Of a stretch of DNA of 6,238 nt, positions 1 to 5,615 are shown piece by piece; position 1 is the first letter of the stretch; the number at the start of each line of letters is the position of its first letter. Origin of the DNA: Thioalkalivibrio sp. (GTDB taxonomy: Bacteria; Pseudomonadota; Gammaproteobacteria; Ectothiorhodospirales; Ectothiorhodospiraceae); contig SLHN01000108.1 of the NCBI GenBank assembly GCA_007136145.1, positions 1-6,238 on the forward strand, given 5' to 3'. The position numbers and the translations under genes were made by a program. The notes under the pieces are model-generated. The model made no database searches. It was not told the DNA's origin and saw only the letters and a list, made by a program, of their open reading frames with translations.

Positions 1-77
1 AAAGAAATACAAGCATTGCCACGGCAAGTTGAATTGAATCTCATTGCGGGAAATACACCGACTTTAGGGGTAGAGAT

Positions 78-476
78 ATGAAAGTGATAGTGTTCGCCAT
101 TGTTTCGGCTTTTCTGGTTTCCGCGTGCTCAACCGTACAAACGGACATCAGCCCGATCACGGGCATTGGGTACAGCAACTACGCGCATTATCCGAACCAG
201 CATCCGCAGTACGTCAGGGACCGCTATGTTTATGAGAATCCGGATCTTCCCGAGAGCTTCAGGCAAGCGATACTGGCTGGAGAGCTCGAGCTTGGCATGA
301 GCAAGGAAGATGCGCTTGCGGCGCACCGCGTGGCGGTCTACGAGCCGACGGTAAAGCGGGAATACGTCACCGAAAGGGGAACGAGGGAGGTCTGGACCTG
401 GGAGACCCAGCACGGGGGGACATGGTTGAGGTTGGAGTTTGATGAATCGGGATGGCTGGCCGGCTGGACTGAATGA
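78..476 (+). CDS. Predicted outer-membrane lipoprotein with a BamE/SmpA-like C-terminus, function unknown
   Basis: A 132-residue protein that I do not recognise as a named family member. Residues 1-16 form a short basic-hydrophobic signal peptide, followed by a lipobox (V-S-A-C) with the lipidated cysteine at residue 17, so it should be exported, acylated and anchored in a membrane facing the periplasm. Residues 25-60 are rich in Tyr, Pro and Asn. Residues 64-132 (LAGELELGMSKEDAL, then an Arg-Glu-x-Trp strand, then LRLEFDESGWLAGW) follow the pattern of BamE/SmpA-type small lipoproteins: a GMSKEDAL helix and a strand pair ending in a 'F-D-x-x-G-x-L' turn. This resemblance is by eye only. The ATG is supported by an AGGGG ribosome site at 66-70 with 7 bases of spacing. 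It lies upstream of argJ with a 135-base gap, where secA is often found in related genomes; nothing ties its role to arginine synthesis. Its reality as a gene is likely; its function is open. Confidence 0.8.
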   Translation: MKVIVFAIVSAFLVSACSTVQTDISPITGIGYSNYAHYPNQHPQYVRDRYVYENPDLPESFRQAILAGELELGMSKEDALAAHRVAVYEPTVKREYVTERGTREVWTWETQHGGTWLRLEFDESGWLAGWTE

Positions 477-599
477 TCCGTTGATGTTCGACATCCCGTT
501 CGTTTCCTTTCGTGCGGTCGTAAACCCCGCAGCGGGAAGGCCGTGGTTGGTTACCGGTATGCGATGGACCGGGGACCATTCTCTGGTCGCCACATGCGT

Positions 600-604
600 G
601 GAGA
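600..604 (+). promoter_or_regulatory. Ribosome binding site that fixes the argJ start
   Basis: GGAGA at 600-604 sits 7 bases before the GTG at 612. It favours this GTG over the upstream in-frame ATGs at 543, 564 and 594, which have no comparable site and would add residues outside the ArgJ family's usual N-terminus. Confidence 0.6.
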
Positions 605-611
605 ATTTCCC

Positions 612-1823
612 GTGGCGGTAGGACTCCGAGCGCCGACAGCCCTGCAGTCCGTTCCAGGCGTACGATTGGCGACCTGCGCCGCGGGAATCCGCTACCTTGA
701 TCGTGACGACCTGGTTCTGATCGACGCAGGTCCGGATGCGGCGATCGCCGCCCTGTTCACCACTAATGCATTCTGTGCCGCACCGGTGCAGGTTGCCCGC
801 GAGCACCTGGCTTCTGGTTCCGCCCGGTGGCTGCTGATCAATGCGGGCAATGCCAACGCAGGCACTGGTCGGGCCGGGGTGGCAGCCGCCCGTTCGGTCT
901 GCGCGACCCTGGGGCGTGTGTTTGGCGCGCCCGGGCAGGCCGTGTTGCCGTTTTCCACTGGGGTGATCGGTGAGCCGCTACCGGTAGAACGAATGGCTGC
1001 GGTTCTTCCCGTGCTGGCCGCGGCGCTGACTGAAGATGCCTGGATGGACGCTGCCAGGGCGATCATGACGACGGATACCATCCTAAAGGGTGCGAGTCGT
1101 GTCGCCCGACTGTCGACCGGCACGGTGACTCTGACGGGTATCGCCAAAGGCTCCGGCATGATACATCCGGACATGGCGACGATGCTCGCATTTGTCGCGA
1201 CTGATGCGCGGATCGGGTCTGGACAATTACACCGGTTTCTGGACCAGGCCGCGGACGACAGTTTTAACGCGATCACGGTCGATGGCGATACCTCGACCAA
1301 CGATGCACTCGTGGGCATCGCCAGTGGCGCCAGTGGAGTTGAAGTGACCTCACCCGAGGACTGCGGAGTCTTCGGCGAGGCTCTGGATTCTCTGTGTCTG
1401 GAGCTGGCAGAGGCGATCGTTCGTGATGGCGAAGGAGCAACCAAGTTTGTCCGGGTGACCGTTCGTGGCGGAAGAGACCGCTCCGAAGCGCGTCGAGTTG
1501 CCGAGGTGGTGGCTCTGTCGCCCCTGGTCAAGACGGCGCTGTTCGCTTCCGATCCGAACTGGGGTCGCATCCTCGCCGCGGTGGGGCGCGCGGGAGTGGT
1601 CGATTTTATGATTGACCGCGTGGGTATCGCCGTGAATGGAGTCGAGATCGTGTCGTTTGGAGGCCGGGCTCCCGGCTACGCCGAAGCAGATGGCCAGAAA
1701 GCCTTCGCTGCCGACGAGCTCGACATCGTGGTCGATCTCGCGCGAGGCAGTGCGGAGTACCGCAAATACACTTGTGATTTTTCCTACGATTACGTTCGGA
1801 TCAACGCCGATTACCGCTCCTGA
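612..1823 (+). CDS. argJ: Glutamate N-acetyltransferase / ornithine acetyltransferase (ArgJ)
   Basis: ArgJ moves the acetyl group from N-acetylornithine to glutamate, giving ornithine and N-acetylglutamate in the cyclic arginine pathway; many versions also make N-acetylglutamate from acetyl-CoA. It is a cytoplasmic, self-cleaving Ntn-type enzyme. From the GTG at 612 the protein has 403 residues, normal for the family, and begins with the typical V/M-A-V-G-L-R-A-P. Visible motifs: NAGNANAGTG near 77-86; S-T-G-V-I-G at 115-120 carrying the Thr-Gly oxyanion pair; AKGSGMIHPDMATMLAF at 178-194 with Lys179 and the autocleavage/nucleophile Thr190 (cut expected between Ala189 and Thr190); T-V-D-G-D-T-S-T-N-D at 222-231; D-P-N-W-G-R-I at 314-320; and the family's C-terminal NADYRS ending at 403. 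No residue known to be key is missing. The next gene starts 7 bases after the stop, so the two are probably co-transcribed. I see no ARG box or attenuator upstream. Whether it is mono- or bifunctional cannot be read from the sequence. Confidence 0.96.
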   Translation: MAVGLRAPTALQSVPGVRLATCAAGIRYLDRDDLVLIDAGPDAAIAALFTTNAFCAAPVQVAREHLASGSARWLLINAGNANAGTGRAGVAAARSVCATLGRVFGAPGQAVLPFSTGVIGEPLPVERMAAVLPVLAAALTEDAWMDAARAIMTTDTILKGASRVARLSTGTVTLTGIAKGSGMIHPDMATMLAFVATDARIGSGQLHRFLDQAADDSFNAITVDGDTSTNDALVGIASGASGVEVTSPEDCGVFGEALDSLCLELAEAIVRDGEGATKFVRVTVRGGRDRSEARRVAEVVALSPLVKTALFASDPNWGRILAAVGRAGVVDFMIDRVGIAVNGVEIVSFGGRAPGYAEADGQKAFAADELDIVVDLARGSAEYRKYTCDFSYDYVRINADYRS

Positions 1824-1830
1824 TTCACGC

Positions 1831-2766
1831 GTGGTAGTGGCTGTAGGCCTGCTTCGGGATGGCGCTGGCCGCGTTCTTGTTGGTCGCCGGAGTGCGGACG
1901 GGCATCTGCCTAACCTCCAGGAGTTTCCGGGCGGCAAATGCGCTGCCGGCGAAGGTGCGCACGACGCCTTGGTTCGGGAGTTGCGTGAAGAACTGGGCAT
2001 CGACGTGCTTGCTGGGTTTGAAATTCTGACGATTGCCCACGATTATCCCGACCGTTCGGTTCTGCTGCGCGTCTACCGGGTCCACGCCTGGAAGGGTGAG
2101 GTCGAAGCCCGCGAAGGTCAGGTGCTGGATTGGGTCGATCCGGGCCTCCTTGATGCGGCTGGATTTCCCGCAGCCAGCCGGGCTATCGTGAATGCGGCCC
2201 GGCTGCCTGATTTCTATCTCATTTCGCCTGAGCCAACTGGTGTCCGGGCAATCGATTCCGAGGTCGAACGGGTCGAGCGGCGGTTGGCGCGGGGGGGCAT
2301 CGGTCTACTGCAGATACGAGCCCCGGGCCTGAAAAGATCGGCCTTCCTTGAATATGCCGTTGCCCTGATGGATTCTGCCACGCGCCACGGGGTGGCAACC
2401 TTGGTCAACGCGCCTCGGGACTGGTTGGATAGTCTGCCACCCGCTGGATGGCACCTTACCGAACGGCGCTTGATGTCACTGTCCGAACGTCCTTACTGCC
2501 CGGGGTGGCTTGCGGCGTCGATACATGATCGGCGCGGTCTGGAGCGGGCGATGGCGCTGCCGGTGGATTTCGTCGTGGCGGGGCCGGTCAAGCCAACACT
2601 AACCCATCCGGGTGTGCGCCCGTTGGGTCTGCAGGGGTTCGCCGGCCTGCGCGCGGGGGCCTCATGTCCGGTGTACGCTCTCGGCGGTCTGACTTCGCAC
2701 GACCTTCGGGCGGTTCAGGAGACGGGTGCTCAGGGTATTGCGGCCATTCGCGGCTTGCTGGAGTGA
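1831..2766 (+). CDS. MutT-type Nudix hydrolase fused to a ThiE/TenI-like domain
   Basis: A 311-residue two-domain protein. Residues 1-125 are a MutT-like Nudix domain, whose family hydrolyses 8-oxo-dGTP to the monophosphate and prevents A:T to C:G mutations. The Nudix box G-x5-E-x7-REUxEExGU is complete at 35-57 (Gly35, Glu41, Arg49-Glu50, Glu53-Glu54, Gly56), and R-R-x-A-D-x-H ... EFPGGK at 19-36 matches E. coli MutT. Residues 127-311 are a ThiE/TenI-type barrel: L-L-Q-I-R at 159-163, W-H-L at 207-209, S-I-H at 230-232, G-P-V-K-P-T-L-T at 251-258 and A-L-G-G-L at 283-287. Several thiamine phosphate synthase residues are replaced, so this half is probably not a working ThiE. The fusion is a known proteobacterial architecture of about this length. 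The start is uncertain: GTG 1831 gives the right N-terminus but has no clear ribosome site, suggesting translation coupled to argJ (stop at 1821-1823). GTG 1774 is an alternative, overlapping argJ. It stands where mutT stands in E. coli, next to zapD. Confidence 0.92.
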   Translation: MVVAVGLLRDGAGRVLVGRRSADGHLPNLQEFPGGKCAAGEGAHDALVRELREELGIDVLAGFEILTIAHDYPDRSVLLRVYRVHAWKGEVEAREGQVLDWVDPGLLDAAGFPAASRAIVNAARLPDFYLISPEPTGVRAIDSEVERVERRLARGGIGLLQIRAPGLKRSAFLEYAVALMDSATRHGVATLVNAPRDWLDSLPPAGWHLTERRLMSLSERPYCPGWLAASIHDRRGLERAMALPVDFVVAGPVKPTLTHPGVRPLGLQGFAGLRAGASCPVYALGGLTSHDLRAVQETGAQGIAAIRGLLE

Positions 2767-2782
2767 AGGTCTGCGCGGTGGT

Positions 2783-3556
2783 TCAGATCGCGCAACAGCT
2801 TAACTGGAACGGTACATCCCGGGCGACGGGTCGCGGCCGGTTGTGAAAATCGACCGGATCGAGAAAGCGCACGGTGAAGCGCTGTCTCCCCGCGCTTACT
2901 TCCGGATAGCATTGTTCCTCGCTGCCGACGGTAATGCGCAGCATCTGCCAGGCATAGTTGGTGTCCAAGCCCTGTTCATAATAGCCATCGTGTGCAAGTG
3001 CAGGGCGTGGCGCGCCGGCTGCGCGGATGAACGTCAGTACCTGGGTGATCGCCTCGGCCACAGTGGCCAAGGGTTCGAACCACTCCAGCAGGAGTTCCTC
3101 GCGGACGGCGGCCGGCTGTGAAAGCCAGTAGTGGTAGATGGGGAGGTCGAAGTCACAAGCGCCACCCGGAAGTGTTGTACGCTGGCGCACGCTGGTGAAG
3201 AACTCGTCACCTTTCACACGTTGGTCGAGCCCGCCTATCTGGTCCTCGAGACGACCGAGAAGCCGTCGCTGCCCTTGCATGGTAAGTGTGAGCCGTTCTT
3301 GATCGACGCCTGGTTGCGAGGCCAGTCGGTTCAGATTCGCCACCTGACGTTCGATCTCGCCCATGAGCTCCCGCTTGACGTCGACGCGGCCCGCCAGGGC
3401 ATAGATATCCACCAGGACCGCAAGGGCATGGTGATGGTCGAAATCGCGAGCAGACACTCGGGAGTTCCGGAAGCGTTCAACCAGGGCTTCAAGACGCAGT
3501 AGCAAACGCACACGCTCTTGCAGCGGTTGTTCAAATGTAAGCGTCGACTCGGTCAA
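2783..3556 (-). CDS. zapD: Cell division protein ZapD, FtsZ-ring stabiliser
   Basis: ZapD (formerly YacF) is a cytoplasmic protein that binds the C-terminal tail of FtsZ, bundles its filaments and strengthens the division ring. The protein has 257 residues from the chosen TTG start; E. coli ZapD has 247. Family hallmarks seen: F-E-Q-P-L-x-E-R-x-R-x-x-L-R-L-E at 8-23, G-V-D-Q-E-R near 83-88, VRQR at 123-126, the signature PGGACDFDLP at 130-139 followed by Y-H-Y-W-L, YPEVSAGRQRFTVRF around 217-231, and the terminal F-Q-L-S-C-C at 250-255. The reading frame stays open upstream to an ATG at 3640 (28 more residues), but that extension is Pro/Ala-rich and unlike the family. The TTG at 3556-3554 puts the conserved F-E-x-P-L segment at the usual distance from the start. 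No strong ribosome site precedes it, so the start is less sure than the identity. Upstream is coaE, 280 bases away; downstream the gene converges on the mutT-like gene. Confidence 0.93.
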   Translation of the reverse strand: MTESTLTFEQPLQERVRLLLRLEALVERFRNSRVSARDFDHHHALAVLVDIYALAGRVDVKRELMGEIERQVANLNRLASQPGVDQERLTLTMQGQRRLLGRLEDQIGGLDQRVKGDEFFTSVRQRTTLPGGACDFDLPIYHYWLSQPAAVREELLLEWFEPLATVAEAITQVLTFIRAAGAPRPALAHDGYYEQGLDTNYAWQMLRITVGSEEQCYPEVSAGRQRFTVRFLDPVDFHNRPRPVARDVPFQLSCCAI

Positions 3557-3836
3557 GGTATGAAGTCCGGCGGGTTGAGGCCTGGCAATGTGGCAGACCG
3601 GGGCTGGTCCAGCTGTGCTGGTCGGCAGGGAGGCTCGCATTCCCGAGTTTTCTCGTTGCCTGTTACACCATGCGCTTCGGAATCCTGACGAACGAGCCGC
3701 GCCCCGCCGTGTGGCTTACCGTGGGCAGCCAGGACCCGGAGACTTCTAGTATCAGGCATCTCCATGGTGCATTTCCACTCGTGTCAGCGAGGCCGGCGAA
3801 GCCGTGGTCCGCCAAGGTAGTAGGGATGGGGTGGTC
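3557..3836. other. 280-base gap between coaE and zapD with no recognised gene
   Basis: In related genomes coaE and zapD are close together, sometimes with yacG beside them. Here the gap holds no convincing coding sequence. A 70-codon minus-strand reading frame (3765-3553) has no family-like motifs and lacks the Cys-x2-Cys ... Cys-x3-Cys zinc pattern of YacG. Short hairpins occur (CCAGC/GCTGG at 3609-3621, CGGC/GCCG near 3793-3803), but none is followed by a T-run. It may hold a zapD promoter on the minus strand, though I can point to no good -35/-10 pair. Confidence 0.5.
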
Positions 3837-4451
3837 TCAGCGAACCGAAGCGCCCGCACCGGCATAACGCTCGTGCAACATTCGCACCCGTTCCGCCAGT
3901 TTGCGCGGAGTCGAGGACGGTCCATTATCGATTACATCGTTCGCCACCTGCAGACGGGCTTGCCGCGGCGCCTGACTCGCGACCATCGAACGCGCGGTAT
4001 CGGCGTCGATTCGGTCGCGCGCCATGATCCGCTCGATCCGCACAGGCGCGGGGCAATCGACCACGATGATCGTGTCGACCTGGTCACACCAGCCTGCTTC
4101 GACCAGCAAGGGGATCACGAGTACGACGTATGCGGTGTCCTTTGGCAGTTCGGCGATCCTGTTGTCCATTGCTTTGCGAATCGCCGGGTGTGTCAGCGCC
4201 TCCAGGCGCGCGCGCGCCGTTGGGTCGGCAAATACACGCTCGCGCAGTCGGGCGCGATCCAGGCTCCCGTCCTCCCGGCGCAGATCGTGTCCAAAGAGGT
4301 CGAAAACTTCGACCAGCAGCGGCGAGTCGGCAGCCATTATCTGTCTTGAGAGTTGATCGGCGTCGATGACCGGAGCACCGAGATCTGCGAATAGGCCGGC
4401 GACACGACTCTTGCCGCTGCCGATTCCCCCGGTAAGGCCGACCCGAAGCAC
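3837..4451 (-). CDS. coaE: Dephospho-CoA kinase
   Basis: CoaE phosphorylates the 3'-hydroxyl of the ribose in dephospho-CoA using ATP, the last step of coenzyme A synthesis, in the cytoplasm. The protein has 204 residues from the chosen GTG, close to the 206 of E. coli CoaE. It begins M-L-R-V-G-L-T-G-G-I-G-S-G-K-S, with the P-loop GGIGSGKS at 8-15. The substrate-site acidic motif D-A-D follows at 30-32, then L-T-H-P at 86-89, I-P-L-L-V-E at 113-118 in the lid/substrate region, V-V-D-C-P at 130-134, and R-x-x-x-R-D at 141-146. The frame is open to an ATG at 4514, giving 21 extra residues (arginine-rich, not family-like). The GTG at 4451-4449 matches the standard N-terminus and is preferred, although neither start has a strong ribosome site. 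It lies between pilD and zapD as in many gammaproteobacteria; the 260-base palindromic gap upstream suggests it may have its own promoter rather than pure read-through from pilD. Confidence 0.95.
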   Translation of the reverse strand: MLRVGLTGGIGSGKSRVAGLFADLGAPVIDADQLSRQIMAADSPLLVEVFDLFGHDLRREDGSLDRARLRERVFADPTARARLEALTHPAIRKAMDNRIAELPKDTAYVVLVIPLLVEAGWCDQVDTIIVVDCPAPVRIERIMARDRIDADTARSMVASQAPRQARLQVANDVIDNGPSSTPRKLAERVRMLHERYAGAGASVR

Positions 4452-4589
4452 GGCTAGCTTGGAAACCCTGTCCGTCGGGCGCCGAGACGCGAAGCCGAAT
4501 CGCGCCGACTCCATGCCGAACCCGAGCCAGGGGTCTCCGGACCTGGTGCGGTGCGATTCGCAGTGGTCATTTGCACCCGGCGCGTATGC

Positions 4590-4609
4590 TCAGCGGGAGC
4601 TCTCGCTGA
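4590..4609. repeat. 20-base near-perfect palindrome in the pilD-coaE gap
   Basis: The 20 bases centred on GAGCTC (4597-4602) form a palindrome with 9 of 10 pairs matching; only G4596/T4603 fails. It lies 139 bases upstream of the coaE GTG. It is symmetric enough to be a dimeric-regulator operator or a small cruciform. It has no T-run beside it, so it is not a terminator by itself. Confidence 0.45.
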
Positions 4610-4636
4610 TTGAGATCACGATGCCACACGAGGTGC

Positions 4637-4688
4637 AAAATGCCCCCGGCATGCCGCTCCTCGTGATCACGAGTCGGATCGGCATTTT
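4637..4688 (-). terminator. Terminator-like nested inverted repeats after pilD
   Basis: AAAATGCC at 4637-4644 and GGCATTTT at 4681-4688 are exact inverted repeats that enclose two more palindromes: CGGCATGCCG at 4647-4656 and the perfect 14-base CTCGTGATCACGAG at 4660-4673. ATGCCG 4651-4656 also pairs with CGGCAT 4680-4685 around the 14-base core. Read on the minus strand after the pilD stop, a small stem (ATGCC, loop GGG, GGCAT; 4652 to 4640) is followed directly by TTT. On the plus strand the larger stem is followed by TTTT. This A-run/stem/T-run symmetry is typical of a bidirectional intrinsic terminator. The small stem is only 5 pairs and the T-runs are short, so efficiency is doubtful; an operator or small repeat element is the alternative. 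Confidence 0.4.
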
Positions 4689-4711
4689 CCCTGGCTTCGG
4701 GTGTCATGAAT

Positions 4712-5566
4712 TCACACCAGATAGAAGCTCTGCAGGAAAGCGCCCCAGATCAGCGCCATCCAGCCAGCCGCCGCCAGAAACGGCCCGAAGGGAATCGGGA
4801 TGTTACGGTCGCGTCCGCGCAGCAGGATGAGGCTGATACCTACCAACGCGCCGACCAGTGATGCGAGCAGCAGAATCGCAGGCAATGCCTGCCACCCCAG
4901 CCAGGCCCCCAGCGCGGCCAGCAGCTTGAAATCACCAAAGCCCATGCCTTCCTTGCCCGTGAGCAGTCTGTAGCCATGGTAAATCGCCCACAGGCTGAGG
5001 TAACCGGCAATGGCTCCCAGCACCGCGGATTCGAGGTCGGTGAAAAGACCGAAGTAGTTGCATGCGAGACCAAACCAGAGCAGGGGCAGGGTGAGTTGGT
5101 CCGGTAGCAAAGTGGTGCGTGCATCGATGCCGGCAGCGGCGATCAGCATGGCCGTGAACAGCAGGGCTGCCAGGCCGGCTGGGGTCGGACCGAAATGCCA
5201 GACGGTGATCGCGAACAGAAACGCCGTGAGCAACTCCACCGCGGGGTATTGCCAGGAGATGCGGGTGGCACATCCCGGGCAGCGGCCACGCAGGAGAATG
5301 AAGCTGAGGACCGGAATGTTTTCGTGTGCCTTGATCGGCCGGTCGCAGGCTGGGCATTGGGAGCGCGGCCACCAGAGGTCATAACGGTCGCGCTGCTCGG
5401 TGGCGGGGGGAAGGTCAAGCACCGCCCGGGCCTCCTGTTCCCATTCACGTTGCATCATGATGGGCAGGCGATGGATGACGACATTCACGAAGCTGCCGAC
5501 CAACAACCCGAACAGAATGGCTGAAGGGATGATCCAGCCGCTCGCGGCTTCCGGCCAAGGAATCAT
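4712..5566 (-). CDS. pilD: Type IV prepilin peptidase / N-methyltransferase PilD
   Basis: PilD is an inner-membrane aspartic protease that removes the short leader from type IV prepilins and type II secretion pseudopilins and methylates the new N-terminal residue. The protein has 284 residues, about the family's usual length. A first hydrophobic segment at 11-30 ends in the family motif G-S-F-V-N-V-V-I-H-R-L-P (24-35). A cytoplasmic loop follows with two zinc-type pairs, C-P-A-C at 71-74 and C-P-G-C at 96-99, as in the bifunctional (methylating) enzymes. Then come several membrane segments. The two catalytic aspartates are visible: Asp148 in G-I-D-A-R-T-T-L-L-P-D, and Asp212 in the G-x-G-D-type motif G-M-G-F-G-D-F-K (207-214). 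The start is the ATG at 5566-5564, with only a weak GGG close upstream. It lies 49 bases after pilC, the standard pilC-pilD order, and is probably in the same transcript. Confidence 0.96.
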   Translation of the reverse strand: MIPWPEAASGWIIPSAILFGLLVGSFVNVVIHRLPIMMQREWEQEARAVLDLPPATEQRDRYDLWWPRSQCPACDRPIKAHENIPVLSFILLRGRCPGCATRISWQYPAVELLTAFLFAITVWHFGPTPAGLAALLFTAMLIAAAGIDARTTLLPDQLTLPLLWFGLACNYFGLFTDLESAVLGAIAGYLSLWAIYHGYRLLTGKEGMGFGDFKLLAALGAWLGWQALPAILLLASLVGALVGISLILLRGRDRNIPIPFGPFLAAAGWMALIWGAFLQSFYLV

Positions 5567-5615
5567 CCCGACATCGCCGGTGACCGCGCTTGGGTTGGCT
5601 CGAGTGGAGATGCCA

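Noticed and set aside
16..27. Short inverted repeat TTGCC-AC-GGCAA near the left edge
   Set aside because: Five pairs with a 2-base loop cannot fold well as a hairpin, and no T-run follows; the upstream context is outside the window.
29..57. Possible promoter TTGAAT, 17 bases, AATACA before the lipoprotein gene
   Set aside because: The spacing is right but only 4 of 6 and 3 of 6 consensus bases match, which is easily reached by chance.
483..505. Hairpin GATGT/ACATC after the lipoprotein gene followed by T-rich sequence
   Set aside because: The stem has only 5 AT-containing pairs and the T-rich part is interrupted by C and G, so it is too weak to call a terminator.
574..588. Hairpin GACCA/TGGTC shortly before argJ as an attenuator or operator
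   Set aside because: Only 5 pairs, with no alternative pairing partner, leader peptide or T-run, and it does not cover the ribosome site.
129..806. Minus-strand open frame of 225 codons across the lipoprotein gene and the start of argJ
   Set aside because: It spans two better-supported plus-strand genes and the gap between them, and has no recognisable domain or signal.
692..1570. Long minus-strand open frame (292 codons) opposite argJ
   Set aside because: It lies wholly inside a well-supported argJ, its translation is low-complexity Ala/Ser/Arg/Thr, and it shows no family motif. This is the usual mirror of GC-rich codon use.
3072..3081. GGTTCGAACC resembling a tRNA T-loop (a similar GGTTCGAGC lies near 5702)
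   Set aside because: Both lie inside well-supported genes (zapD and pilC), and no acceptor, D or anticodon stems can be found around them.
3553..3765. 70-codon minus-strand frame upstream of zapD as a possible yacG
   Set aside because: It lacks the paired-cysteine zinc motif of YacG, overlaps the zapD start, and has no good ribosome site.
4366..4830. Plus-strand open frame of 154 codons covering the pilD-coaE gap
   Set aside because: It overlaps both coaE and pilD at its ends on the opposite strand, and its Arg/Pro/Ser-rich translation matches nothing I know.
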